Assembly: GCF_000966285.1 (NCBI RefSeq)
Contig: NZ_KQ031391.1
Coordinates: forward strand, 4,946,383 to 5,010,382
DNA: 64,000 nt
Direction of reading: 5' to 3'
DNA from: Pseudofrankia sp. DC12
GTDB lineage: Bacteria > Actinomycetota > Actinomycetes > Frankiales > Frankiaceae
Under the pieces are notes generated by a model. The model was given only the letters and a program-made list of their open reading frames with translations. It was not told the origin of the DNA and ran no database searches. Positions 34,405 to 43,697 of this stretch are shown piece after piece; position 1 is the stretch's first letter, and each line of letters opens with the position of its first letter. The position numbers and the translations under genes were made by a program.

Positions 34405-36475
34405 CAACATCCCTGGTGATGACCACGGCGTCGAGCGCTACGAGGCCGTCTGTTGTCAGCCGGATCGGGTTGACCTCGATCTCGTCGAGCGCCGGGTTGG
34501 CGGTGAGCAGATCACCGAGTGCGGCGAGGATTCGGCCGAGCTCGCTGGTGTCAAGGGCCGGGCCGCCGCGCCATCCGAAGAGGGCCTCTCGTGCGGCCAG
34601 GTCGCAGGGCATGGCAGCGGCGTGGGCAGGGTCGATGGGAGCGAGGCGGATTGCCACGTCGGCCACGGCCTCCGCGGTTGTGCCGCCCAGGCCGACGAGC
34701 ACGATTGGCCCGAAGACCGGGTCGCGGCGCGCGCCGGCAATGAGGTCGATGCCGCTCGGCGCCATGGATTCGACGAGATACCTGTGCGCCCCGATCGCGT
34801 CGAGCCGGTCGAGCGCTCGGTCGAGGTCCGCGGCGCTGTGGATGTCGAGGTGCACGCCCCCGGCCTCGCTCTTGTGCAGGATTGCCCCGTCAAGCACCTT
34901 CACCGCCACCGGGGCTCCCAGCTCGGCAAGCGCCGCGTGCGCGGCGGCCCTGTCGGTGCAGGCGCGGCGCCGCGGCGTGCGAATGCCGAGCTGGTCGAGC
35001 AGGTGCTTGGCCTGGTCCTCGTCGTGTGCGCCGGTGACGCCGTGGACCACAGGACCGGCGGGTCTGGTCGTGCCGATGCCGCTGGCCGTGGCCGCGCGGG
35101 CGTGGGCGTCGGAGGTCAGCGCGGCGACGGCGGCCGCCACGCCGCGCGGGCTGCTGGCGACCGCGACCCCGGCAGCGAGGAGGGCACGCCGGTCGTGGTC
35201 GACGGCCGCACCGACGCCGCCGAGGCCCAGCACCAGGGGTACCTCCGGGCGGCGGCCGGTGCTGGCCGCGGCGACGAGGTCGACCGCGTCGGGCTCGTGC
35301 AGGGCGTAGGCGGCGATGACGTCGACACCCGGATCGTCGCTCACGGCCGTGAGAACCTCGCTGAGGACCTCGCTGGGCCGGCCAGTGTCGACGGGGTTGC
35401 GCTGGAAGGTCAGCGGCGGTAACAGCTGGGCGAGCCGGTCCTGGGTGGCCGCCGTCAGATCGGGGATGCGGGTTCGCCGGCCTTTGAGGTCGTCCAACAG
35501 CAGCAGCCCGGGGCCGGCCTGAGCGGTGACCAGGCCGACCCCGGGATCGATAGTGGGCCGCGCGCGCGTGACGGCGAGTGCGCCGACCGCGTCGACCAGC
35601 TCGCGCTCGTCGGACACCAGGACGGCGCCGGCCTGTGCGAGTGCCGCCCGGGTGGTCTGCCAGGACGTGGCCAGGGCGCCGGTGTGCGAGGCGGCGAAGG
35701 CACCGATGTCGTACCGGCCGACGACGAGCGCGACGACGGGCCGGGACCGGGCGAGTCGACGGACACTGTCGACGAGACGCGGCCCGTCGTGGACGGACTC
35801 GACGTGCAGTGCGACGGCCCGGGTCGCCGGGTTGCCGGCGAGGTGGTCGAGGACGTCGGGGGCCGACACGTCGACGGCGTTGCCGAGCCCGACAGCGAGG
35901 CTGATCCCGTGTCCGGCCTCGGTGAGCATGAACGCCAGAGCATGGTTGACGCCGCCGCTGGCCGCCACGATCGCGACCGACCCGGCCGGGACGGTTCCGG
36001 CGCCGGGCACGAAGCTGGCGGTGAGGCTCCTGTGCGGGGCGAGAAATCCGCTCGTGTTGGGGCCCAGAAGCCGGATGCCGGTCTCCGCGACGATACGGGC
36101 CAGGTCGTGCTGGTACCCGACGCCGGGACCGCCGGCTTCGGCGAACCCACCCCCGCAGATCACAGCGGCGCCGGCGCCGGCGCCGGCGGCTTCGGCGAGG
36201 ACCGGCGCGCAGGCCGCGGCCGGGACGCAGATCGTCACCAGATCGATCGGCCCGTCCTGCGCCGCGTCGGTGACCGTCCGGTACATCGTGTCGTCGCGCG
36301 GATTGACCAGTGCCAGGCGCCGCCCGGTGGCGGCGAACGGCGCGAGGGAGCGTGCCAGCGCGGCACCGAGCTTGCCGGGGCCGCGAGACGCTCCGACGAC
36401 CGCGATGCCCCGCGGGTCGAACAGTGCGGTCAGGCGTTCGTCTGCCGTCAGCGCGGCGGGCGCAGTGCGGCTCAT
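34382..36475 (-). CDS. NDP-forming acyl-CoA synthetase (ACS), fused alpha-beta type
   Basis: This 697-residue protein has an N-terminal CoA-binding Rossmann domain (LFDPRGIAVVGASRGPGKLG), a succinyl-CoA-ligase-like middle domain and a C-terminal ATP-grasp domain (AELGAPVAVKVLDGAILHKS). Family members interconvert acyl-CoA and acid plus NTP through a phospho-His; an active-site His may lie in the middle domain. The ATG overlaps the TGA of the hydroxylase gene (ATGA), and the next gene begins within its last codons. It might form or recycle the CoA thioester of salicylate or gentisate; it is not a usual partner in described gentisate clusters. Confidence 0.85.
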   Translation of the reverse strand: MSRTAPAALTADERLTALFDPRGIAVVGASRGPGKLGAALARSLAPFAATGRRLALVNPRDDTMYRTVTDAAQDGPIDLVTICVPAAACAPVLAEAAGAGAGAAVICGGGFAEAGGPGVGYQHDLARIVAETGIRLLGPNTSGFLAPHRSLTASFVPGAGTVPAGSVAIVAASGGVNHALAFMLTEAGHGISLAVGLGNAVDVSAPDVLDHLAGNPATRAVALHVESVHDGPRLVDSVRRLARSRPVVALVVGRYDIGAFAASHTGALATSWQTTRAALAQAGAVLVSDERELVDAVGALAVTRARPTIDPGVGLVTAQAGPGLLLLDDLKGRRTRIPDLTAATQDRLAQLLPPLTFQRNPVDTGRPSEVLSEVLTAVSDDPGVDVIAAYALHEPDAVDLVAAASTGRRPEVPLVLGLGGVGAAVDHDRRALLAAGVAVASSPRGVAAAVAALTSDAHARAATASGIGTTRPAGPVVHGVTGAHDEDQAKHLLDQLGIRTPRRRACTDRAAAHAALAELGAPVAVKVLDGAILHKSEAGGVHLDIHSAADLDRALDRLDAIGAHRYLVESMAPSGIDLIAGARRDPVFGPIVLVGLGGTTAEAVADVAIRLAPIDPAHAAAMPCDLAAREALFGWRGGPALDTSELGRILAALGDLLTANPALDEIEVNPIRLTTDGLVALDAVVITRDVDDAQPDL

Positions 36476-38034
36476 GCGGCGACGCCGACGAGGTCGGCAC
36501 GGCCGGACAGCACCGCGGTCACGGCGTGGTCCTGGTCGAGCGTCGGTTCGATGAGCAGCGCGGGCAGGCCGAGCTCCATCCGGGCGTGCTCGCACAGCAA
36601 GGTACGCGTGAGCGGGGTTCCCCCGTGGACCGCGACGAGGACCGGGGCCGCGTCGACGATGAGGCTCACCAGCCGGCGGGCCGCGTCAGCGAGTCCGGCC
36701 TCGTCGTCGGGGGCGGTGAGCAGGGCGCCCCACGGGGCGGGGCGCGGGTGCGTCGACAGCGGAAGGCCATCGACGGTGCATGGCGTGCCGTCCGGTTCGG
36801 TGGTGACGCGCAGAACCCGTTCCGACGCGGCCCAGCCGGCGTGGAAGACCGGGGTCTGCAGGGGCTCGGCGCCGTGCAGCGCGGTCCACGCCTCATGGCT
36901 GGCGGCGACAAAGGCGGGGGCGCGGCGCGCAAGTCGTGCGTCGGTGATGCTGCGGGTGAGGAAATGGTAGGCGAACTGCCACGGTTCGAACGCGTCGTGG
37001 TAACGGCCGAAGTGTTCCCACCAGGAGAGGCTGGGCCGCGCGGAGTCCTGGATCTGGCGGACGGGTGGCTGCGCGGCCACCTCGTACGCGGCGAGGGCGG
37101 CGGGGAGGTCATCGGGGTGCTCGCCCAGGCTGGCGGCGAGCGCGATCGCGTCCTCCATCGCCATCTTCGTGCCCGAGCCGACGGAGAAGTGCGCGGTGTG
37201 CGCGGCGTCGCCGAGCAGTACCACGGGCCGCGGGCTCAGGGTGTGCCAGCGGCGGGTGCGGCGGGTGCGGAAGTTGGCCCAGCGGGAGTTGTTGGTGAGC
37301 AGCCGCCTGCCGTCGATCTGGTCCGCGAACAGCTTCTCCAGGTATGCCTTCGACTTCATATCGCTGGCGCCGGGCGTCTGGGTCACGTCGAACTCGTCGA
37401 GGCCGGCGCGGCGCCAGGACGCCTCGTCCGTCTCGACGATGAAGGTGGAGACGCGGTCGGAGATCGGGTAGCCGTGTACGGCGAAGATGCCATCCGGGCC
37501 GCGTTCGTGCACGAAGGTGAGGCCGCCGAACAGGTAGTCGGTGCCGAACCAGATGAACTTCGCGGTGGCAGTGTCGACCTCGACGCCCAGGTCGGTGCCG
37601 AGCTGGCCCCGGACGGTGGAGTTGGTGCCGTCGGCGGCCACGAGGAGGTCATAGCCGCCGAGGCCGGTCAGCGACACCGGCGTGGTGAACCGCAGCCGGG
37701 CGCCGGCCTGTTCGGCGCGTTGCTGCAGGAGGAACAGGAGGGCCTGCCGGGCGATCGCGGCCATTCCGTTACCACCGCAGCGGATCCGCTCGCCCTTGAC
37801 CCGGACTTCGATGTCCTCCCAGTGGCGTCCGTGCGTGCTCAGCGCCTCGCGCAGCACCGGGTCTGCCTGGTCGATGCCGGCCAGGGTGCGGTCCGAGAAC
37901 ACGACTCCGAAGCCGAAGGTGTCCTCGGCGCGGTTGCGCTCGAACACGGTGACCTCGGCCGACGGGAGGGCCCGCCGGACCAGGGTGGCGAAGAACAGCC
38001 CGCCGGGGCCTCCTCCGGCAACGGCGATGCGCAT
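36472..38034 (-). CDS. Flavin monooxygenase, probable salicylyl-CoA 5-hydroxylase
   Basis: This 520-residue FAD monooxygenase has an N-terminal Rossmann motif (RIAVAGGGPGGLFFATLVRR), a DG-type motif (YDLLVAADGTNSTVR) and the FAD/ribityl motif (PVVLLGDAAHTAHFSVGSGT). It resembles the monooxygenase half of 2-aminobenzoyl-CoA and salicylyl-CoA hydroxylases. The last 100 residues (LVSLIVDAAPVLVAVHGGTP through LSGRADLVGVAA) resemble only the end of the old-yellow-enzyme-like barrel that follows in long bifunctional relatives of about 770 residues. The C-domain is therefore much shortened. The start is ATG 38034, overlapping the upstream gene by ATGA. Expected reaction: salicylyl-CoA to gentisyl-CoA using NAD(P)H and O2. 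Confidence 0.82.
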   Translation of the reverse strand: MRIAVAGGGPGGLFFATLVRRALPSAEVTVFERNRAEDTFGFGVVFSDRTLAGIDQADPVLREALSTHGRHWEDIEVRVKGERIRCGGNGMAAIARQALLFLLQQRAEQAGARLRFTTPVSLTGLGGYDLLVAADGTNSTVRGQLGTDLGVEVDTATAKFIWFGTDYLFGGLTFVHERGPDGIFAVHGYPISDRVSTFIVETDEASWRRAGLDEFDVTQTPGASDMKSKAYLEKLFADQIDGRRLLTNNSRWANFRTRRTRRWHTLSPRPVVLLGDAAHTAHFSVGSGTKMAMEDAIALAASLGEHPDDLPAALAAYEVAAQPPVRQIQDSARPSLSWWEHFGRYHDAFEPWQFAYHFLTRSITDARLARRAPAFVAASHEAWTALHGAEPLQTPVFHAGWAASERVLRVTTEPDGTPCTVDGLPLSTHPRPAPWGALLTAPDDEAGLADAARRLVSLIVDAAPVLVAVHGGTPLTRTLLCEHARMELGLPALLIEPTLDQDHAVTAVLSGRADLVGVAA

Positions 38035-38846
38035 CAGGCTTCCTCGACGAACGTGTTGCGCAGCTCGCCGATACCCTCGATCCGCGTCACCATCCGTGAA
38101 CCAGCTGACAGGTAACGCGGTGGCTTGCGGGCGTGCCCGACGCCGCCCGGGGTGCCGGTGGCGATGAGGTCTCCCGGCTCCAGCGTGATGATCTGTGAGA
38201 TGTACGCGACGAGGTCGGCCGGTCCGAAGACGAGATCCGCGGTGTGGGCCTTCTGGACCTGCTCGCCGTCGACGTCGCAGGAGATCTCGCCTGGCTCTGT
38301 GTCGGTGACCAGCCACGGCCCGACGGGCGTACTGCGTTCGAAGGTCTTGCCCTGCAGCCATTGCGTCGTGCGGTACTGGAAGTCGCGGGCGGTGACGTCG
38401 TTGACCACGGTGTAGCCGGCGATGGCGGCGGCGGCCTGCCCGGGTGTGGCGTGCCGGACCTCGGCGCCGATGACGACGCCGAGCTCAGCCTCCCAGTCGA
38501 CCTCCCGCGAACCGGCCGGCAGCACGACGGGGTCGAAGGCGCCGACGAGCGCCCGCCCGAACTTCGCGAACAGCGTCGGGTGGGTGGGCAGCTGGCGGCC
38601 CATCTCCAGGATGTGGGTGCGGTAGTTGAGCCCGACGCACAGCACCTTGCGTGGGGCAGGCACGACGGGTGCGTAGTCAAGCGTGTCGAGCGCGTGGCGC
38701 GGGCCAGCCGCCTGTTCGGCAGCCGTCTTCCAGCCGGGCCGCGCGAGCAGCTCGCCGACGTCGGCGGCGCCCACCTCCACGGCGCCGTCGTCGTCCACGC
38801 GCGCCGCGGCGGTACCAGTGCTTACCCGAATGGTCGCGAGCCGCAT
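38034..38846 (-). CDS. Fumarylacetoacetate hydrolase family, probable fumarylpyruvate hydrolase
   Basis: This 270-residue FAH-fold enzyme would split fumarylpyruvate into fumarate and pyruvate, the last step of the gentisate pathway. The conserved KVLCVGLNYRTH strand, the metal-binding pattern DWEAELGVVIG (Glu-x-Glu), DVTARDFQ and the GTPGGVGHARKPP loop are all visible. It overlaps the dioxygenase stop (TAATG) and the hydroxylase start (ATGA), so translation is coupled on both sides. Confidence 0.9.
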   Translation of the reverse strand: MRLATIRVSTGTAAARVDDDGAVEVGAADVGELLARPGWKTAAEQAAGPRHALDTLDYAPVVPAPRKVLCVGLNYRTHILEMGRQLPTHPTLFAKFGRALVGAFDPVVLPAGSREVDWEAELGVVIGAEVRHATPGQAAAAIAGYTVVNDVTARDFQYRTTQWLQGKTFERSTPVGPWLVTDTEPGEISCDVDGEQVQKAHTADLVFGPADLVAYISQIITLEPGDLIATGTPGGVGHARKPPRYLSAGSRMVTRIEGIGELRNTFVEEA

Positions 38847-39931
38847 TACGCCATCTCCTCACGCTCGGTGTGGGCTAGGCCAAGGGCCTCGAATACCGGC
38901 TCGTCCGAGTAGCGGAACGCGTCCAAGCCGGGTTCTGACATCAGTCCCAGTGGTGCCCAGGACGGCACGGCGAAAAGGTCACCGGTTCCCACCTCGAAGC
39001 GTTCGTCTCCGATCCGGACGACGCCTGAGCCCGCGAAGATCTGGTACACGGACGACCCGGTGGAGCGGGTGACGGCGGTGCGGGTGCCGGGGCGCAGCCG
39101 GTGCATCTCGCAGCGCATGGTGGTCAGACAATCTCGGGCCGTGGCCGGATTGGTGAACCGGACCACGGCGTGGCCCGGCTCGACGACGCCGGGGTGGCCC
39201 TCGAGCTCCAGGTCGAGCTGTGCGGTCAGCGCGGCGTCGGTGTGCTCCCATCGATAGGCCATCAACGGGGACGCTTTCGGCGTCGGCGCACCGACCGGGG
39301 TGAGCCCCGGGTGACCCCAGAGCCGCTCGTTGCGGGACGAGGCGGGTGTGGCCTGGGTGCCCAGCTCGTCCGGGCCGAACTCGAAGAACCCCGCATCGAT
39401 CTGCCGCACCAGCGGAATGTCCAGCCCATCGACCCAGGCCATCGCCCGGTCGGTGGTGTTGTGGTGCTCGTGGAAGTGCATGCCCGGTGTCAGGAGGAGG
39501 TCGCCGCGCCGCATCGCGACCGGGTCGCCTTCGACGTTGGTCCACACCCCCTCGCCGTCGATCACGAACCGGAACGCGGTCTGGCTGTGCCGGTGGGCCG
39601 GGGCCTTCTCGCGTGGGCCGAGGTACTGGACCGCCGCCCACAGCGTCGGCGTGGCGTACGGCGCACCGGCCAGGCCGGGGTTGGCCAGCGCGATCGCGCG
39701 GCGCTCCCCGCCGCGGCCGACCGGCACGAGAACGCCGGCGCGCTCGGCCAGGCCCAGCAGCGTGGGCCAACGCCACACCATGGGCACGGCCTCCGGCCGC
39801 GGGATGGCTGGCATCAGGTCGCCGATGTGGGTCCACAGCGGCGACATGTGCGCTGCGGCGAAGCGCTTGTAGAGCTGGTCGAGCTCGGCCTGATCCCGAG
39901 CGGAGACGCTCGGGGACAGCGCTGAAGTCAT
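38846..39931 (-). CDS. Gentisate 1,2-dioxygenase
   Basis: This 361-residue bicupin cleaves gentisate to maleylpyruvate using Fe(II) and O2. The first cupin carries the metal motif APAHRHSQTAFRFVIDGEG, and HFHEHHNTTD follows. The second cupin near VYQIFAGSGVVRIGDERFEV is less ligand-rich, as usual. The N-terminal helix with MSPLWTHIGDLMP and PVPMVWRW-like segments is typical of the family. I chose ATG 39931; a TTG at 40000 would add 23 residues. It is the first gene of the tightly coupled salicylate/gentisate run and has a promoter at 40027-40055. Confidence 0.92.
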   Translation of the reverse strand: MTSALSPSVSARDQAELDQLYKRFAAAHMSPLWTHIGDLMPAIPRPEAVPMVWRWPTLLGLAERAGVLVPVGRGGERRAIALANPGLAGAPYATPTLWAAVQYLGPREKAPAHRHSQTAFRFVIDGEGVWTNVEGDPVAMRRGDLLLTPGMHFHEHHNTTDRAMAWVDGLDIPLVRQIDAGFFEFGPDELGTQATPASSRNERLWGHPGLTPVGAPTPKASPLMAYRWEHTDAALTAQLDLELEGHPGVVEPGHAVVRFTNPATARDCLTTMRCEMHRLRPGTRTAVTRSTGSSVYQIFAGSGVVRIGDERFEVGTGDLFAVPSWAPLGLMSEPGLDAFRYSDEPVFEALGLAHTEREEMA

Positions 39932-40026
39932 GATCACCCGCTTCGGGTCAGACGGGTCGCCGCGCGTGCGGCACGCGTCGAGAGCTGAGTTCTGGGTCAA
40001 GTCTATGACGACCGTCTAGAATTTGA

Positions 40027-40055
40027 AACATATCGGGCCTAGATCGGGTGATCAA
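40027..40055 (-). promoter_or_regulatory. Promoter of the gentisate operon, inside the end of the PaaX gene
   Basis: On the minus strand TTGATC (40050-40055) and TATGTT (40027-40032) are separated by exactly 17 bp. The -35 covers the stop codon of the PaaX-like gene. Just downstream, at 40002-40020, TCTA and TAGA half-sites flank GACG-AC-CGTC, a possible operator over the transcription start. The dioxygenase ATG is about 90 bases downstream of the expected start. Confidence 0.55.
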
Positions 40056-40855
40056 GGGCTGGTGGCGGTCAGTTCGTCGACGAACGCGTCGGCCGCCGGT
40101 CGCAGGAACCCGTGCGCCTCGAGGAAGATCTCGTCGGCCAGGCGCCCATGCCAGCCTTCGGGCAGCAGCTCGGGGGGCAGGTCGGGGTCGCGGAACGGGA
40201 AGAGGCGGTAGTCGTGGATCAGCCGGGTGCGCTCCACCAGCGCCGCAGCGCCCGTCAGCCGGCCGGCGCGGTAGTCGGCCAGCCGTGGACGGTAGACGTC
40301 GAGCAGGTCGGCGTAGTCGCGGTCCAGCTGCTTGAGGTCCCACGCTCGGGAGGCGATGTCACGATCGGAGCGCAGCCCGGTGGAGCGGGACCGGAACACG
40401 TCGAGCTGGATCGTGGGCTCGCCGACAAACTCCGCCTTGACCTGCTCGACCCGGTTGTGCGGGCTGAGCCAGACGCCGGGAGAAAGTGGCCCGAAGCCCC
40501 ACCACGCAAGCTTCTTGCGCAGCTGGTCGCGTAGCGTCCGTTCGGTCTCAGGCACCGTGTAGAGCACCATGTGCCACTGGCCGTCCCACGGGGCCCGCAC
40601 CCGGTCGAAGATCCGCGCGCGGCCCTCGTCGAACAGCTTCCAGGCCGCCGGGGTGAGTGCGTAGATCGTCTCGCGGCCTTCGCGCCGGCTCTCCAGCCAG
40701 CCCTCCTTGCGCAGCCGGGTCACCACCACCCGGACCGTGGCCTCGGGGACGTCGAAGCAGCCCATCAGGGCGACGAGGCCGCGCAGGCGGACCTCGCCGC
40801 CCCGATAGCGCAGATAGTCTCCGAACAGGTCGAACACCAGCGACCTCGGCTTCAC
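40052..40855 (-). CDS. PaaX family transcriptional regulator
   Basis: This 267-residue protein matches PaaX, the aryl-CoA-responsive repressor family. The N-terminal winged helix has [20 protein letters not shown] and a recognition region [16 protein letters not shown]. The central [32 protein letters not shown]-type segment and the C-terminal PaaX domain ([17 protein letters not shown]) follow. PaaX regulators respond to CoA thioesters, so salicylyl-CoA or gentisyl-CoA is a logical effector here. It overlaps the upstream hydrolase by ATGA and lies directly upstream of the gentisate operon promoter. Confidence 0.9.
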   Translation of the reverse strand: MKPRSLVFDLFGDYLRYRGGEVRLRGLVALMGCFDVPEATVRVVVTRLRKEGWLESRREGRETIYALTPAAWKLFDEGRARIFDRVRAPWDGQWHMVLYTVPETERTLRDQLRKKLAWWGFGPLSPGVWLSPHNRVEQVKAEFVGEPTIQLDVFRSRSTGLRSDRDIASRAWDLKQLDRDYADLLDVYRPRLADYRAGRLTGAAALVERTRLIHDYRLFPFRDPDLPPELLPEGWHGRLADEIFLEAHGFLRPAADAFVDELTATSP

Positions 40856-41793
40856 GAAGGCTCCATGACTGCCTGGCTGGGCGCCTGACGGAACTGCTCG
40901 ACGAGGAACTCGATCGTGCGGTCCAGGGCCGCCGCGCCGGCATGCGGAGCGCCCACCCAGATGTGGTTCGCCCCGTCGAAGGTCTGCGACTGCGCCTTGG
41001 CTCCAGCGGCCTCCAGCGCCGCATGCAGGCGCTCGCTCTGCACGTGCGGGACCAGGCTGTCGGCCGTGCCGTGCAACAGCAGGAACGGTGGCGCGTCCCC
41101 ACTGACATGAGTGACCGGACTGGCCTCCGCCGCCAGCTCCGGAACGCTCGCGGGAGGCGCGCCGAGGAGGCGGGCCTCCCGGCTGGTGGCGTCCAGGGGG
41201 TCGGCCCCGACGTCGTGGGCCAGGCCGGCCAGGTCGCTGGGGCAGTACCAGGTGACGACGGCCGCGACCGTGCTCGGCGGCCCCGTCACGCCGACGTCGC
41301 CCTCAAGGACCGGATGGCCACCGGTCAGGCCCAGGAGCGCCGCGAGGTGCGCCCCCGCGGACTCACCCCAGGCGGCGATCCGCTCGGGGTCGACGCCTAT
41401 CTCCCCGGCCCTGCTGCGCAGCCAGCGGACCGCCGCCTTGGCATCGTGGAGCTGCGCCGGCCAGGTTGCCTCCCCGGAGAGCCGGTAGTCGACGCTGGCC
41501 ACGGCGATCCCCGCCGTAGCCATCCGCTCGAACGGGCTCGGGCTGATCCCGGCGTGGTCATATCCGATGAACTGCCGGCTGCCCAGGGCCCAGCCGCCGC
41601 CGTGGAAGAACAGGGTGAGCGGCGCGGGGCCCTGTGGCGGTAAGTAGAGATCGAGCTCCAGGGGCCGGCTGCCCATCGTGCTCGCGTACGGAACGCCGCT
41701 GAGGATTCGGGTACCGCCGGCGCCCAGCCGGGCGGGGGGCAGCGCGGTGTGATGGGCCGGCCCTGGAAAGGGAAACGTTGGCATAACGGCCAC
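40852..41793 (-). CDS. HSL/BD-FAE-type alpha/beta hydrolase
   Basis: This 313-residue hydrolase has the HGGGW oxyanion motif, the nucleophile elbow AWGESAGAH with intact Ser, the [11 protein letters not shown] acid strand and the NHIWVGAPH His segment. It is a paralogue of the Ser-less protein at 29147-30082. A role in releasing gentisate from its CoA ester or in freeing salicylate from an ester is possible but unproven. The GTG at 41793 follows AAGG; ATG 41784 is an alternative. It is cotranscribed with the PaaX gene (4-base overlap). Confidence 0.88.
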   Translation of the reverse strand: MAVMPTFPFPGPAHHTALPPARLGAGGTRILSGVPYASTMGSRPLELDLYLPPQGPAPLTLFFHGGGWALGSRQFIGYDHAGISPSPFERMATAGIAVASVDYRLSGEATWPAQLHDAKAAVRWLRSRAGEIGVDPERIAAWGESAGAHLAALLGLTGGHPVLEGDVGVTGPPSTVAAVVTWYCPSDLAGLAHDVGADPLDATSREARLLGAPPASVPELAAEASPVTHVSGDAPPFLLLHGTADSLVPHVQSERLHAALEAAGAKAQSQTFDGANHIWVGAPHAGAAALDRTIEFLVEQFRQAPSQAVMEPS

Positions 41794-42005
41794 TCGAACC
41801 TTCCGACTAGACAGGTGACCGGGCGAATTCTGTTACGTCCTTCAGTCGGCCGTCAACTGAGTGCAACATGCGATCCGCTCGTGGCCGGAGTGGCCGGATG
41901 ACTCCCGGAGCTTGGTCGTCGTGGCCCCGCCAGATCCAGAAGTGCCTTCGCTGGATCACGAGCCGCCAGCGGGGCGTGGGTAGACTTACCCTGGGGTGTT
42001 GTGTC

Positions 42006-43679
42006 ATGGTCCGACTACGCAGCGTCCTTGGCGTCACGTCGGCCCCGTGGCGTTCGACCGGCGCGGGTTGGACGCCACGGTTGTTGCGGTACGCCGTCGC
42101 GATCTGCGTGTTGCTCGTCGGGCTGGCCGTCGCATTCGCGGTACTTCTGGAGCCGCGGCACGGCTTGATCGGCACGAACCTGGTCGACGCCATCGCCCAA
42201 GGCGCGGCCCTGGCCGCCTGTTTGTGGACCGCTCGTCGGGTTTGCGGTGCCGAGCGCCGATGGCGGGTGCTGATCGGTATCCAGGCCGGCGGTGGATTGC
42301 TCGGCAGCCTGCTGTTTGTGCTGATGTTGCAGGCTGGGGCCGATGTCAGCGGTCACATAGGCCGCGGCTATGCGTTCTTCCTTGTCAACTACGCGGTGGC
42401 GCTGGCCGGGCTGTTGTCTCTGCCCACGGAGTCGATGGGCGGCCATAGCGGTGCCTACCGCTGGTATGCGATCACTCTGCTGGACTGTGCGCTGGTAGTT
42501 GGCTCGCTCGCCCTTCTGGAGTGGGGGACGGCGCTCGGCGCTTTGGTACGCGCGGATGTTCCCAACCTGACCCAGTTCGTGCTGGCTTTGGCCTATCCGG
42601 TGGGCGGCCTGGTCCTAGCCACGGCGGTCGTGCTGATCGCGAGCTTCCGGCGGCCCCGGTCTCCCGCGGCGCTTGGTTTCCTCGGCCTGGGCCTGCTAGC
42701 CAGCGGGATCACCAGCAACATCTTCGTCTACAGCGTCGCGCACGGCAGGACCGAGTTGCCACCGTGGCTTCTGATCGGCTTCATCATTGCATTCTTGCTG
42801 ATGTTCCTCGCCGTGCTCGTCCCAGTCCCGGCCGCCTCGCGGCCGGACCGCCTCGTTTCGCCCAGCGCGCGGGCGATGTGGATGCACGCCATGCTGCCCT
42901 ACGGGGTCCTCTGCGCGGCGGGGGCGCTGGCTGTTGGCAAGCTGCTCGGCGGCGTTGGACTGGACCGGTTCGAGACTTATGGCATGGTCGGGCTGCTGCT
43001 GGTGGCTTTGGTCCGGCAAATAGTCACGTTGCGGGAGAACACCCAGCTGCTCGCCGCGGTGCGGAAGCGGGAGCGGCAGTTGCACCACCAGGCTTTCCAC
43101 GACCCGCTGACCGGTCTGGCGAACCGGGCGATGTTCACCCGACAGCTGGGGCGGGCGCTCGAACACGACCGTGGTGACCTCGACAATGTCGACGGTCCGC
43201 GGCCGTTGTCCGTGCTGTTCCTGGATCTCGATGAGTTCAAGCAGGTGAACGACACCTTCGGTCACGCCGTCGGAGACGAGCTTCTGAAGATCAGCGCGAA
43301 ACGGTTGCGGGCCGGGACGCGCCCGACGGACACCGTCGCTCGGCTCGGTGGCGACGAGTTCGCCATCATCCTCGCCGGCTGCGGCCCCGTGGATCCCCGC
43401 ATGGTCGGCGAACGGCTCGCGGCGGCGATCCAGGCGCCCTGCCCGCTGGCCGGGCGGCCATACGCCCCTCGGGCTAGCCTCGGCCTGGTCACCCTTGACC
43501 CCGCCAACCTGCCTGCCAGTCCTGACATCCTGCTCCACCAGGCAGACCTGGCGATGTACGCGGCGAAGCGGGAACGGGCGGGCAGGCTGGTCGTCTACCG
43601 GCCCGAGCTGGCCTTACCGACCGCCACTGCGCCGACACCATCATCTCCTGGGTCTCCCGGCGGTGCCAGCCGACGCTGA
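42006..43679 (+). CDS. Membrane diguanylate cyclase (GGDEF)
   Basis: This 557-residue protein has an N-terminal membrane domain with about eight hydrophobic segments (roughly residues 25-340), then a linker helix (RENTQLLAAVRKRERQLHHQ) and a GGDEF domain starting at FHDPLTGLANR. The active site is LGGDEF at about residue 447. The inhibitory RxxD site is present (RPTD, just before). It should make cyclic di-GMP from two GTP at the inner membrane in response to an unknown signal. There is no EAL domain. The start is ATG 42006; in-frame codons upstream lack good sites. A paralogue with the same layout is at 48767-50434. Confidence 0.9.
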   Translation: MVRLRSVLGVTSAPWRSTGAGWTPRLLRYAVAICVLLVGLAVAFAVLLEPRHGLIGTNLVDAIAQGAALAACLWTARRVCGAERRWRVLIGIQAGGGLLGSLLFVLMLQAGADVSGHIGRGYAFFLVNYAVALAGLLSLPTESMGGHSGAYRWYAITLLDCALVVGSLALLEWGTALGALVRADVPNLTQFVLALAYPVGGLVLATAVVLIASFRRPRSPAALGFLGLGLLASGITSNIFVYSVAHGRTELPPWLLIGFIIAFLLMFLAVLVPVPAASRPDRLVSPSARAMWMHAMLPYGVLCAAGALAVGKLLGGVGLDRFETYGMVGLLLVALVRQIVTLRENTQLLAAVRKRERQLHHQAFHDPLTGLANRAMFTRQLGRALEHDRGDLDNVDGPRPLSVLFLDLDEFKQVNDTFGHAVGDELLKISAKRLRAGTRPTDTVARLGGDEFAIILAGCGPVDPRMVGERLAAAIQAPCPLAGRPYAPRASLGLVTLDPANLPASPDILLHQADLAMYAAKRERAGRLVVYRPELALPTATAPTPSSPGSPGGASRR

Positions 43680-43697
43680 CCGGGCAACGTCGGCTGG
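43666..43697 (+). terminator. Hairpin spanning the stop codon of the GGDEF gene
   Basis: Perfect 10-bp arms CCAGCCGACG (43666-43675) and CGTCGGCTGG (43688-43697) enclose a 12-base loop that contains the TGA. It probably terminates this transcript. Nothing gene-like was found in the rest of the 289-bp gap to 43968. Confidence 0.6.

Noticed and set aside
36310-38115. A 601-codon open frame on the plus strand across the hydroxylase gene
   Set aside because: It is antisense to clear FAD-monooxygenase motifs and has no recognisable fold.
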